Assembly: GCA_029378245.1 (NCBI GenBank)
Contig: JARKIF010000001.1
Coordinates: 310,001-374,000, forward strand
DNA length: 64,000 nt
DNA from: Roridomyces roridus
Taxonomy: Eukaryota > Basidiomycota > Agaricomycetes > Agaricales > Mycenaceae
Direction: 5' to 3'
The translations under genes and the position numbers were made by a program. Shown in pieces: positions 11,531-22,241 of the stretch. The notes below the pieces were generated by a model. The model did no database searches. It saw only the letters and a list, made by a program, of their open reading frames with translations, and was not told the DNA's origin. Numbering within the stretch: position 1 is the first letter of the stretch; each line of letters opens with the position of its first letter.

Positions 11531-13342
11531 TCAGCACAGAAAAGTTCCTGAACTCGAAGAAGAGACCACTGACTTGCCCAAATAGACCCCTTTCTCAATA
11601 GCATCCACACTTCTCCATTCAAAATCACTTGAGTCAACCACCTGGTGGCAAATCAAGCACACTTCCTGGAGCGTGGGTGTATCATGCGATACGACCGCGC
11701 TATCGGCCGGGCTAGGTGCGAGTGTTATCTCTTGACGTACATAGCCTGGGCAGCGGTGTCGGCTTCTGCCATCGCTCCTAGTCAGCCTATGGACAACGGC
11801 CCGGCGCACGTCGAGATCTCGACTGATCTGGGCGGCAATGGTACCCAAAGGTTGTGGCAGCCCCTTCGTTCGCCAGACGTACTCTCGCCGCGGAGGTATC
11901 GACGGAGCAGGGGCAAGCTCCTCTTTGTCTTTGGGAAGGGGGTTTTGGTTGTTGATCTTGTTTCTGTGGAGAAACCGGAACAAAGAAGGCGGAAGGATGG
12001 ACTTCGAGGGAGCCGGTGAATCGAAATCGACAGGTGTCCTTTCAAGATCTTCGTCTGCAAGGAATCTCAGAATGCCAATGTGTGTCGAAGAAATTAACAA
12101 ACTATGCAACACGCGGTTCGCAGATCTCAAAACCTACGTCGGTATCGCGGCGAAGTTCAACATTATGCATCCATTGATGGCAAGACTCATACCTTCTGGC
12201 ACAACGCGTTGAAGAGGTCCCAGACGCTGCCCGGATCATCTACTTGTTCCGAACTGTTCACGATTGAGGATGGAGCAGGGGGACTCAGGCTAATCAAAAA
12301 CCGGTCATTGATGTCCAAGAAAACGTCGAAGCTCTGTTCAATTCCAAGCAAGGAAAACGAGAGCAAGGGATAAAAAATACCTGAGCTCCCAAACGCATCC
12401 CCTGCAAATTCAGATAGTTCAATCCCGACTTGAGAGATGAAATTCAGCACTGGTTATGAATACGCCAGCCGACAACCTACAGAGAGGTTAGACACCTGTA
12501 AACCAGTGAGTCGATGCAACAGGTTGCCGCTGCAGAAGAAACGGACCATTTTAAATCCTAACACGATGCTCCTCTCAAGATCATCCCTCAGCGCAGTTGC
12601 GAGCGGTCTGTCCGCTGTTTGCCAACCACCTGGTGCAAGCATCAGCCGCACAACTTTTATTCTGTTGGGGCATTACCGTTCTCGTACGCTATGAAATGAG
12701 TTGGAGACGTAGGCGAGGATATTCCCACAATCCGTGCGAGATTGGAGTGTCTGAATTGAAGAGTCATTAAATACTGTCCAATTTCTTTCCCGTATGTACT
12801 TACAAGAGTCCCTTGGATAGCGATACCGTCTCCTCCAAATGCTATGCAAATTTGATCAACACCAATGGGCGAATTCCGCGTGATATTAACACACCTCACG
12901 AGCCCTAGAGTCTGCGTGAAACACCTTGACTATGACTGCTCGGCCCTTGATTTCGCCTGTGTGGAGCAGATACTCTGACCTGACCCCGATGTCGAGCTGA
13001 TGATGAAGCATGAGGTGCTTGGCCCGAATAATCTGTGTCGGTTTGAGATCCCACAATCGTGAGTGAAGCTGTAAACCACCACGCACCTTGAGTCCATCTC
13101 TTTCTCCCTCGTGCCTTCGTTTCAGACGTTGAGTGGCTTCTCCATGGCTCAATCCATGGAGATCTGGATCATCTAAAGAAAAGGATTAGCTCTGCGGACA
13201 GGATAGCAGAAACTGGACCTTCGTGCTCTCCTCCTCGGTGTTTCACTCCCTGAGGCTGGTGTATATTCACTACATTCGCGTGGATGTTGTTGAAGGTGCC
13301 TTCCCCCAGCGTGAAACCACTGGCGTTCGAGATAAAAGCCAT
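11531..13342 (-). CDS. Kinase-like protein of the FNNIHGN family, copy 1, C-terminus shortened
   Basis: Paralogue of the gene at 22242-24555. The start at 13342 gives MAFISNASGFTLGEGTFNNI, the same N-terminal motif as copy 2. Later exons, in order along the minus strand, show the kinase-like N-lobe (LLHTGEIKGRAVIVKVFHAD near 12945), LRDDLERSIVLGFKM (near 12570), FDVFLDINDRFLISL (near 12320), LERTPVDFDSP and PPRREYVWRT (near 12020-11890), then HRCPGYVRQEITLA and the first cysteine pair EVCLICHQVV near 11650. In copies 2 and 3 further cysteines follow (CVC, CRTC, HRDC, CQLC). Here the frame ends after an unrelated tail at 11531, so the zinc finger is incomplete. Several introns of about 50 nt separate the exons and their limits are approximate. 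It may be a decaying gene. The biochemical function is not known. Confidence 0.6.
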
Positions 13343-13687
13343 CTAGGAGGGAGGGAGAAAGGGAAACAGAAAGCGCAAAGCTGTAGCAAGCAAGCTGAGG
13401 GAGAAAGGGAAGCAGAAAGCGCAAGGCTGTAGCGAGCAAGCTGTCATTGAACAGCACAGCCACTCGGGCTATGTCCATTAGGCGAGACACACCAAAAAAA
13501 GAGTATGTAGAATCCCAGCGAAGTTGGAAAATGTCCGAAGGAGACGTAAAACCGAGAGGTGGTGCTTCATATTCCTAGAGACCAAAGCCGTCAGATTCCT
13601 TGTTCACAAGCTCTCCCAGAGCCCATGTTATGGAACTGTATTCAGAATTTGACCAACGTATGAACAACGACAGTAAAAAACCACTTA

Positions 13688-15208
13688 TTATTCGAGGAAG
13701 ACGACATCCAATCCATCCTCAAGATCATCCCTCTCCGGGAAATCCCATTCCCAGCGCTTGAACGACTCGGTGCGAACGGTAGGTTTCCGTGCCGCGAGCA
13801 TTCTACGCACTAGCTCGATGTCCGTGTTACCTGTACCATGCACTCGGATTGCCAAAGTACGAAGACTCGGAACGAGATCGCCGCTCCCTAGCGCTTCCAA
13901 GAACCCCTCCGGATTTCGGCAGGATATATCCAGCCGCACAATATCCCGAGCGCAAGTAGAGTCGAGCATTTTAATCCAAAAGGCCGAAATATCGCCTGAT
14001 CGGATGCGTAGGTGCTCCAAAAGACTTGGCGGAGTCGACTTTGAAGGATTCATGAAACTGGTGATGAATGAGGTGTCCTCGTTCGTCAGGTGCTCATGCA
14101 GATCGAGCTTCTTCAGCATCGGCGCGATGAGTGCGATGAGGACGATGCTAGAATGCTCGAGCCGGAGTGACTGGATTTGTGACTCTTTTGCGATCAGCGA
14201 GGGGTGGAACCAGCGTCCAATTTTGATTGCAGTGACGTGTGCCGTGGGTGGAAGGAAGGAAACAATCCACTGGACATCTGCTATGCGAACTCGACGAAGC
14301 TCGCACAAGCTCAATTGTGCCCATGGGAAGAGCAGCTGATTAGGGAATCTGGGTGCGTCCCAGACAAGTTCCGTCAGGCTGGGGAGAGAGTTGGCCATGT
14401 CAGCGTCCAGAGGCTGGGATGGAGCTCCAAATCGCATCGTTAACTTTGGCTCTCGGAAACACAGTCTTCGTAGCAGCGGATAGGGGGAGCGATATTTGAC
14501 GAAAAAAGCGAGCTGTCTCTCAGTAGAGAAAATAACTGCCTCCCACTGGGCCGCCGCTGCAAAGAGAACATCCATGACATCGAGCATTGTTGGCCCGGCG
14601 GCGAGCTGGATGGAAAGCGGTGCGTGAAGGGCACGTTGTAGTTGCATCTTTACCGAGTTCCTCAGGTACGTCTGCGGGAATTCGAACTGACTGTCCTGAC
14701 AAACGAAATGGCCCCAGAGCTCCGGCATGTCGATTGCGATGGCGCGCCATCGACGGCAGACTCGGGCCACGACCCAAGCAGCGTGATGACGAGGATCGAG
14801 GTGGTCGTCAGCACCCACACACAGGATGAAGATTTGAGAAAGGATCTCGCCAGGGAACCGGCGAATGGCCGATAAGATCGACGAGTTCTTCCGAATGAAG
14901 TCGTTCAGCTCTGAACGCCGCGCGGCTAGATGCCCTATTGCGCTCTCAAAACGAGCAAGATCCATTCTTGCTTCTTGGATGGCTTCCGATATGGCAGCGG
15001 ATTGGCCATCGGTAGAAGGTGGGATGTTGCTGGAAAGGAATTCAGGAAACGGGCTTTGCAATGGTAGAGTCGCGGGGCAAAGGGTAGGGCAGGAAGAGTT
15101 GCAAGAAGTCCTGAGTACGTGAATTGAGTGTTGGGTCCACTGGCATCGAGGATGGGATCGAGGAGGAAGACAAGCCGAGGAAAGATCACGTGTAGGCGGA
15201 TCACACAC
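13688..15208 (-). CDS. F-box protein (family A), full length
   Basis: About 506 codons without a stop. The N-terminal part holds a short coiled coil (IQEARMDLARFESAIGHLAA) and then the F-box (RRFPGEILSQIFILCVGADD, followed by ARVCRRWRAIAIDMPELWGH), which would bind Skp1 in an SCF ubiquitin ligase. The remainder is an irregular leucine-rich region likely to pick the substrate, closing with WEWDFPERDDLEDGLDVVFL, a C-terminal signature shared by all F-box paralogues in this window. The true start is uncertain: family-B copies appear to begin with a tiny first exon and a 5' intron, so the first codons at 15208 may be untranslated. It is the parent type of the deleted copy at 9994-10548 and the fragment at 15316-15715. 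Confidence 0.78.
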   Translation of the reverse strand: MCDPPTRDLSSACLPPRSHPRCQWTQHSIHVLRTSCNSSCPTLCPATLPLQSPFPEFLSSNIPPSTDGQSAAISEAIQEARMDLARFESAIGHLAARRSELNDFIRKNSSILSAIRRFPGEILSQIFILCVGADDHLDPRHHAAWVVARVCRRWRAIAIDMPELWGHFVCQDSQFEFPQTYLRNSVKMQLQRALHAPLSIQLAAGPTMLDVMDVLFAAAAQWEAVIFSTERQLAFFVKYRSPYPLLRRLCFREPKLTMRFGAPSQPLDADMANSLPSLTELVWDAPRFPNQLLFPWAQLSLCELRRVRIADVQWIVSFLPPTAHVTAIKIGRWFHPSLIAKESQIQSLRLEHSSIVLIALIAPMLKKLDLHEHLTNEDTSFITSFMNPSKSTPPSLLEHLRIRSGDISAFWIKMLDSTCARDIVRLDISCRNPEGFLEALGSGDLVPSLRTLAIRVHGTGNTDIELVRRMLAARKPTVRTESFKRWEWDFPERDDLEDGLDVVFLE

Positions 15209-15315
15209 ATCACGAGTTCTTGATTAAGTAATTGATTCGTCCCTCTTCCAGGGGTCTTCCTTTTCCTTCTCGATCTCTGCTCGAAATGTACGTCCATCCG
15301 AGTCGGTGCCCATGG

Positions 15316-15715
15316 AAATTTTGCTGAACTGGAATACGCAGGAATCGTTGCGACTCATTACGCATTTCATGAATTCCCTAAGGTCGGCATACCCTCTGGA
15401 GCACAAAACGATAACACGTCCTTTTGGATCCAAACCCTCAAATCTCCTGTCGTACGCGATATTATGCGGCTGGACATACCCTTCTGCGACCCGTCGGATT
15501 TGTCTGTTTGGTTGAAAGCCTTGGAAAAGAACGAGATCGTTCCAAACCTTCGTACTTTGGCTTTCCGCGACAACAAGAACGTCGATATGTCCAATTTCAA
15601 CAGTGTCCTTGCCGCGAGGAATCCTGCCGTTCGCATGGAGTCGTTCATGCGCTGGGAATGGGATTTTCCAGAGAAGGTTCTGGAGGGTGGATTGGACGTT
15701 GTCGTTCTCAAATAG
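15316..15715 (+). pseudogene. 3' fragment of an F-box gene, opposite orientation
   Basis: Carries only the last part of a family-A F-box protein: LRLITHFMNSLRSAYP near 15335, a frame change near 15410, then RDIMRLDIPF, IVPNLRTLAFRDN, and the terminal RWEWDFPEKVLEGGLDVVVL up to the stop at 15715. There is no F-box. It sits head-to-head with the intact copy ending at 15208, so it probably arose from an inverted duplication and decay. Confidence 0.72.
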
Positions 15716-15790
15716 TTTTTTTGTCTTTGAATCCCCATTACATCTTAGTCGTACTGACACTCGATCCTCTTTGCAATAATAAGACATACC

Positions 15791-16996
15791 TCAAACACTG
15801 CAAGGAGCGATATTCCCCGCCGCACTGCATGCAGAGTTGAACGCCGTAGCGGAGAAACTCGTCGAGTTGAAGTACAAGTTGACGTATTGCACCGTGGCGA
15901 TGGCGTCGGCGGTTGGCGGGCCATGGGACCATCCACTAGTGTACATAAATTCAATCCAGCTGGCGGAGAGATACCAACGAAGGGACTCACGGATCGCCGT
16001 TGCTCCACACATTCAGAATGAATTCAGATGGAGTCGTTGGCACGTTTTTGGAGATGATGGTTTGCGACTGGGAGAATTCAAGTAATACCGATCAGCACTG
16101 AGCAGCTGTGTAATTGTACGAAGTCTGACCGTGAGCCCCGATCCGTCGTAAGAGTACACGGTCTGCGTAGGAAGCCAATCAAAGCGGTGGACACCAAAGG
16201 TCCTGGAATATCTCCGAGTAAGATGGGGAATGCAGTCTGCGCTTTGTTCATACATACGTGAAATCAGCCCCAGGAATCGTTACATCCTGCGCGACCGAAC
16301 GGCGTTAGGGTCGATTGATTGACCGGCGGGCGTAGCACCCACCTTGGCAGCATCAGGGTCCGGATTGCCGTTCAAGGACCCAGGCTGATTGGTGTAATGC
16401 ACTTGCTGGTAGTAGTCAACATCGGACGAAAGGAATTCAATGTCCTGTTCTTGCGTGTCGGAGATATACGTGAAGAAACCTGTGAATGGATTTAGAATTG
16501 AATAGATGAAACTTGCAGCTGTAGCCGTAATGTAACGAACCAAAGACGACGCCCGGCACCGAGGGCACCTGAGCCCGCATCCTGAACGACCCATACAGGA
16601 TATCTTTCCTGTTGGTGAAAATCTCGGCACAATTGACAGAGCCGCCGCCAGTGTACGCCGAGGCCTTCAATCCCAGCGCGTCTTGGTATTCAAAGACATT
16701 GGCTGTAGTGTATTGGATGTTGGCAGTTGCAGTGCCGCCCTGGGCTTCGAAATCCGTAGCGATGATCCAGTCGTTGTTGACTGCGGCGAGAGCGCCGGCA
16801 CTTTGTGTAAAGGTCGAGATGATAGCTTCCCGCTGTGCAAAACGACGTTGAGTTTTGCGAAGCCACGTAGGAAGGGCGCACGGCGTACCCAGACATGGCC
16901 ACTCGAGTCCTTGTACCCACAAGCACAGTTCTGTGCAGTAACCTGCACTCCAGAGATCGCGAGAGCAACGAGGAAGCTGAGAGTAAGGGAAGGCAT
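15791..16996 (-). CDS. Secreted glycoside hydrolase family 16 glucanase
   Basis: Likely an endo-beta-glucanase or glucan-remodelling enzyme with a concanavalin-A-like fold. The ATG at 16996 gives a signal peptide (MPSLTLSFLVALAISGVQVT, cleaved near A21), then QNCACGYKDSSGHVW. A 56-nt intron (16888-16833) follows, then REAIISTFTQ. The catalytic motif EQDIEFLS (E-x-D-I-E) near 16440 carries nucleophile, middle Asp and acid/base residues. Later exons give TFGVHRFDWLPTQTVYSYDG, ILNVWSNGDP and, after an intron ending near 15946, GWSHGPPTADAIATVQYVNL, typical of fungal GH16 C-termini, ending ACSAAGNIAPCSV. Six or seven introns are implied. Acts outside the cell on glucan, either its own wall or plant or fungal polymers; the substrate cannot be told from sequence alone. 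Confidence 0.85.
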
Positions 16997-17025
16997 GTTC
17001 TGAAGAGGAGATGAAACCGGAGGGA

Positions 17026-17034
17026 CTATATATA
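17026..17034 (-). promoter_or_regulatory. TATA box of the GH16 gene
   Basis: Reads TATATATAG on the minus strand, 30 bases upstream of the ATG at 16996. This implies a very short 5' leader. Confidence 0.6.
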
Positions 17035-17352
17035 CTGGAAGCCGAGGTCACACACGGGCGTAGTACGTATGTCGCGTATTCCATTGGGTGCTTTTCACCG
17101 GCGACCGGGCATCGGTCTATCATTGGTCCGCGATTAGACCAACCTGGGACGAATCCAGGGCACTCCAGGGCATCGAAGGTAACCAGAGGAACCGGATCCC
17201 TTTCAGCATTGCTATCTGCTATGCGTGATCCTAGAGCATGTGGTTGTGGACCTTGTGGTGGAAGAGAGCATGCAAATAAGATCAAATTTGATGCGCGTGT
17301 TGAATTTCTCCGTGATCGGCGTACACAAGCGGTACTTAGAAAAATCGAACAG

Positions 17353-18897
17353 TCAAGCCGACGAACATGTCCCCAAATAATCCTGCGCGGCCTTGAGTGC
17401 ATCATACTCAAGTATCATCTCTTGAAGCTCCCGCGCTGTCCGTTCGGTCAAAAACCCTCGCAGAACCAGTGACAATGGCAAGTACTCACACCTCGCATAC
17501 GACCCTCTCTTCGCCGGAACCGCTGCCTGCTCAACCGACTCTGTCCGGACGAACTCTCCCCGTTCCTTCCGCAATTTCTGATACGCCTCAAGCCGGGTTG
17601 GAATTTCCTCTCTCGTCGTTCCCGATGGTAGCAAAGCTCCCAAGACGACAGCGTCTTCGATCGCCATCGCTACGCCTTGACCAAGCAGCGGGAGAGTCCC
17701 ATGCGCGGCATCACCAAGAAGAGCCGCCCGACCCCGAATCCAAGTCGGCAGGATAGGAACCGCTCGCAACTGCCACTTCAAAATCGGGGTAGCAATCGGC
17801 AGGTCTAGAAGACGCAAGAACTTGGGCTGCGCGTCCGTGTATTTTTCGAGCATCTCCTCGCGTGTGGCGGGAATCGGAATACCATCTGGATTCTCCTGCT
17901 CAGGCTCATCCTCGAAGAACGCCCCAAAGTTAATGAGCGAACCGTCCCGAACGGGGTAGATGAAGAACATCCTGAACGACTTTTCGCTCCAGGTGATTGC
18001 CCTGGGGCCACTCAGCGGGCCATCCGTAAGCCATGCGAGCTCGGGTATACGGGCCAACCCAGACGCATCGAAAAGGCAGCGGAAACACGAGAAGCCCGAG
18101 GGACGTGGTTTGGCCGGGGATCCTAGGATGCTCGTGCGGATTGTGGACTGGCATTAGGCGCGGCGTCAGAACAGAGCGGAGAGTTATTTCAAGAGGGCAA
18201 AGAAGGGTACACACATTGATTCCGTCCGCGCCGATGATGAGGTCCGCAACAATGCACTCCCCGTTGGCCAGGGTTAAATTTCCAGACTCGGGATCACAAC
18301 CCACGATTTTGTTGCCAAGATGAAGCTGCACGGGAGGGCCTGTGCCCTCGGGGCTCATAGCAAGGCGCTTGAGTTCGTCGTGCAGGTCGCTGCGATGACA
18401 AGCCACCGACTGTCGACAAATATAAGGGTATCAAACCAACCAACCACTTGCACTCACGCGCAATTCACCTCCGTGCCTTTGGACTCCCAACGGCGAGGGC
18501 GTAATCGTTCCCGTCTTGGCGTCGAAAACTACTATCTAAACTTGATCAGGATCAAACGGTATGGAATTATTGAATGCGATGCATGCGTACCCCGTCGTAG
18601 TCCATCCCTCTCAAATTCCCCTTCCCAAACCCGAGAGCCCTCAGCGCCCGCAACGCGTTGGTTTGCAGACCTATCCCCGCGCCGAGCTCGGTCTTGATTT
18701 GAGAGGCTTCGAAGATCTATGGGGATTGCGGTTAGTTCAACGTCACTTCAGGTTAGGTTATTCCTATTGACGGAAGGAAGTACCTGGACATGATGCCCAC
18801 TCCTCCGTAGCGCGAGCGCCGCAGCCAATCCACCGGGACCTGCACCAACGATGGCGATTTGCAGAGGTGATGAGGATGAGTGTGGAGGAGAGGACAT
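17353..18897 (-). CDS. FAD-dependent monooxygenase (salicylate-hydroxylase-like), copy 1
   Basis: Class A flavin monooxygenase that would hydroxylate an aromatic substrate using NAD(P)H and O2. The start at 18897 gives MSSPPHSSSS, then the FAD-binding IVGAGPGGLAAALALRRSGH. After intron 1 comes IFEASQIKTELGAGIGLQTN. The DG motif is LIIGADGIN followed, over an intron near 18160-18215, by STIRTSILG. The GD motif is GRAALLGDAAHGTLPLLGQG, then MAIEDAVVLGALLPSG. The C-terminus is ELQEMILEYDALKAAQDYLG. All family motifs are present and the frame is intact through about four introns, so the gene looks functional. It neighbours a GH16 gene and two related monooxygenases. With the PKS at the left edge it could form a biosynthetic locus, but that link is inferred. 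Confidence 0.88.
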
Positions 18898-19239
18898 GGG
18901 AATCGAGTCGTCAGAGAAGCCTACTTGGAGCTTGGGTGGAGCTAGATTCCTTTATATACAGCGCATGCGTGGATCGATTTGGTGAAAACTTCGCAGTCAG
19001 CCCAAGGCCGTTTATCCTTCGAGTCGGCCGTCGTACGCGGCACGAGTGCGGATCCAGAGCGAGCCTTGACGTGAGACTGAGGGAATGCAGAGAAGATGAC
19101 GGGACTCGTGTCCGTTCGTGAGACGAAAAGATGGGGGCCTATATTGGGATGGGAGAACTCGAAGAATCGGAGAAACCTTTCCTGCTGTTCATTGTTCATC
19201 TTGCAAAACGCGATGGCACCGGAGGAAACGTCTATGGAT

Positions 19240-21810
19240 TGCCAACTTCTGTTAGTATTTACATCTTCTCGCCAACCGTGATGCGAAGAACTCGCTCGCA
19301 GCCTCGACCGGATCGTACGCCAGGAGCTTAATCTGTAGTTCCTCCGCTGTTCCGTTCAAGTCAACACACACCACCGCAGTCACGTTGAACACTCACAAGT
19401 ATAAAACGAAAACCCCTTCTCCGCCTGCACGACCGACTCGGCATTGATGAAATCCCCACGCGGTTTACAATGCTCTTCGTAGGCCCTCAGACGCGCCGGG
19501 ACTTCCTCAGGCAGCGTGCCACTGGGGAGGAAACACCCTAGAGTTACAGCTTCCTCCACAGCGGAGCCAGCACCCTGGCCTAACAGAGGCAGAGTCGCAT
19601 GCGCCGCGTCTCCCAGAATCGCAGCCCTTCCGCGGACCCAGCCAGCCAAAGTCGGCAATACCCGCAATTTGTACTTGTGAATCGGGTTGTGCGTCGGTAG
19701 ATCTAGAATACGCAGAAACTTGGGATGGAATTCAGCGTAGGTCGTTTTGAACTCCTCCAGTGTTGTGACTGTTGTTCCGCTGGTTGAATCCACGTGGATA
19801 CCAACAATGTTGACCAGCGTCCCGTTGCGGCAGGGATAGATGTATAGCATCCGTAGCGGCCCATTCTTGGAAATGATGCTGCGGGCAATACCTGATTCGA
19901 TACCATGAAGCCATTCGAGCTCGGGGACGTCATGAACGGTCGCGGTCTCCAAGACTATGCGGAAACAAGAAAGCCCCGAATCCTGGGGGTTGACCACAGA
20001 GCCCAAGACGTGGTTGCGGATGACGGACTGTTGGTTGAATGAGTGGAAGAAGAAAAGATATTCTTGCGACGCACGTAGATTCCATCAGCCCCAAGGATAC
20101 AATCGCCGCGAACAATTTCTCCGCCATCCAGAGTGATGGTTCCCTCTTCGGTGTTGCAGTCGACCGCCTTGGCCCCGAGATGCAATTTTGCGGGCGGACC
20201 TTGGCCCTCGAGACCCACAGCAAGACGCATGAGTTCTTGATGCATGTCGCTCCGATGGCAAAGCAATCCCTGTTCTTCATCAACGCAAATACTCCTGGAA
20301 AATGCACGGAAACGTACATTTGAAACCATGCCTGGAACAAGCCACTTGAAGGAATCACCTTGGCTCCCATCGCTGCAGATGATCTCCGCCTAACGCAAGG
20401 TCAGCTAGGGATGCCGCAGAGAGAAGCACGCACACCCGCCCACGGCACACCGCGAAAGTTTTCTCTGGACACACCGATGTAGTCGTGGACTCTCATCGAG
20501 TTTTCTTGTACTGTAATCGCAGCGCCAGCTTCCGTCTTGATTTCTGCGGCTTCAAAAATCTGCCACCACTCAGCGCCTGTTGGATTGAGAAGTACTTGGC
20601 ACATACCCGAACACTATGGCCATTTCGTCGCAGCGCAACAGAAGCGGTCAGTCCACCGATCCCCGCGCCGACGATGAGGACATTCAGAGGTGACGAGTTG
20701 GTGGTTGGGGAAGAAGACATTTTTGCTTTGCTGGCTTGCGGCGGGCGCAAGCGGCACTACTACTTGACGTAAACCCGCCAAATGGAAGTGTAAGTAGAAT
20801 GCAAGGATGATTCAAGGGTAAGTAATCAAGGATTTGGGAATGGTTCTGTAGCGGTCCAAGTGACTCGCCGAGATCCAGATTCATCATTCCACGACCTTGT
20901 CCGCTGCCGTCGCGTCGGCCCCTGGTCGCGCCTGCGTCGCGCCAAGCGCTTTTACAGGTTGGAGGCACCAAAGAGGTCATGGCTGGTGTTGCAGAAAAGA
21001 GAGATCTCAAGTCATCCAGACAACGAAAGATGCCAGAGCCGTATGGGTGAGGTGAGGCATGCCGCACTTGCAAGGCAACACCCATGACAGTTCCGACGCT
21101 GAGCGCTCAGGGGTGGCCAAGGGAGCTTCCCGGATACAGATATGATAGAAACCTTGCGCGGAGCTCGAAATTTCAACGGGAACCAAGCGGGAACTGCCCG
21201 AGAAGCCGAAGGAGCAGGAGGAGACGTGATGTCGTGCACGTGTTTCACGCGGTGCCGAGAGCCGCCATCAACAGCGCGCCGCGCGTCTTTGTCCTGTTCA
21301 ATGATGACTACGGCCACGGACAGTTGGAGTCTTAGCTTGGAGGCCTGACTGGTAATTCGCCAAGACCGCTGGCCGTGCCCAGGCTCCATCCAATCTTATA
21401 CCACTGGGAAATTGGACAGACCTCTGTCTCGCGCCGACTCTCGCTCGCAGCAGTGTCTCGCTGATCCTACGGTGAGGACTGCGGCCTGTGTCCACCCTCG
21501 CCACTAATACATCCACTAGGGTAGCCACATGAGACTACCGTGTCCACGAAAATGGATACAGCTTGAGCTCGGAACGCAGTTTCACAAAAAGAAGCTGCCC
21601 AGAGCTGTCCCAAGGATCCGGACACAAAGCTGTTATTCGAAGTTCGGCAGGTCGCCACTCACGGCACTTCCTTCCGTACGCCATACCAAGATCACAAATA
21701 GCCCCACAGTGAAGTCCTTGCAATCCTCTCGAAGCGCTACTCCAAGTATGACTTACTTACATTCAAAGTTTCAAACGCGGCTGACTCTTATTTTATCGCA
21801 CTTGTGGAAT
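19240..21810. repeat. Segmental duplication, unit A
   Basis: Covers monooxygenase copy 2 and about 1.1 kb upstream of it. The same order and near-identical sequence recur at about 25985-28560. The non-coding part (for example around 21090-21420) is as similar as the coding part, so the duplication was at DNA level and recent. A more diverged third piece of the non-coding part lies at about 21885-22150. Confidence 0.8.
19252..20720 (-). CDS. FAD-dependent monooxygenase, copy 2
   Basis: Class A flavin monooxygenase like the gene at 17353-18897 but of a different subtype. The ATG at 20720 gives MSSSPTTNSSPLNVLIVGAG and IGGLTASVALRRNGHSVR. Next come IFEAAEIKTEAGAAITVQEN, LLCHRSDMHQELMRLA, the DG motif GDCILGADGIYV, then HPKFLRILDLP, the GD motif GRAAILGDAAHATLPLLGQG, and SAVEEAVTLGCFLPSG. 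A last exon, spliced near 19391-19340, encodes EELQIKLLAYDPVEAASEFF and ends at 19252. The frame can be followed throughout, though splice sites around 20300-20370 are ambiguous. A near-identical but damaged twin lies at 25999-27488. Confidence 0.85.
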
Positions 21811-21884
21811 CGGTGAGAGATATGTGCTTTTGAGCCGGAGCCTTGGCTTAGCCGTAAGCCGGGCCACAGCTTACGGCTTGACAA

Positions 21885-22150
21885 CTAGCGCCGCGCGTCT
21901 TTGTCCTGTTCCATGATCTTTGCAGTCCTTACGTTGGCGAACTGACTGGTAATTCGCCAAGACCTGGCCGTGCCCGAGCATCATCCAATTTTTTTTACGG
22001 GCCCTGAGCACTGGGAAGTGACAAGGAATTGACTGGGAACGTCTTCGATGTGGCACTGGCACTGGCAGCGGGCTGCGCGCCCTCAAGCTGAGAGTCTCGA
22101 CTCTCGACGCCCGCGCGTCTTCATTCAACGTGTCTTGTAACGATTTCGGT
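21885..22150. repeat. Diverged partial copy of the unit-A upstream sequence
   Basis: Shares GCCGCGCGTCTTTGTCCTGT and GACTGGTAATTCGCCAAGAC with 21275-21420 and 28020-28150, but with many changes and a T-rich insertion. No gene was seen in it. Confidence 0.55.
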
Positions 22151-22241
22151 CCGATGCCGGTAGTCACAGCTTTACTGCGCAATAATAGCTTGCTCACACG
22201 GCCACAGCTCTATCATCTTACTCTCATCCCCGCCCTTCTGG

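Noticed and set aside
15946..16002. A 31-nt intron in the GH16 gene ending at CCAG near 15972
   Set aside because: Using the later CACTAG acceptor gives a normal 57-nt intron and restores the family sequence GDPGWSHGPPTAD.
20979..21335. Short plus-strand ORFs in the upstream part of unit A (starting MAGVAEK)
   Set aside because: The matching segment in unit A' diverges in frame after a few codons although the DNA is similar, so it is not under coding constraint.
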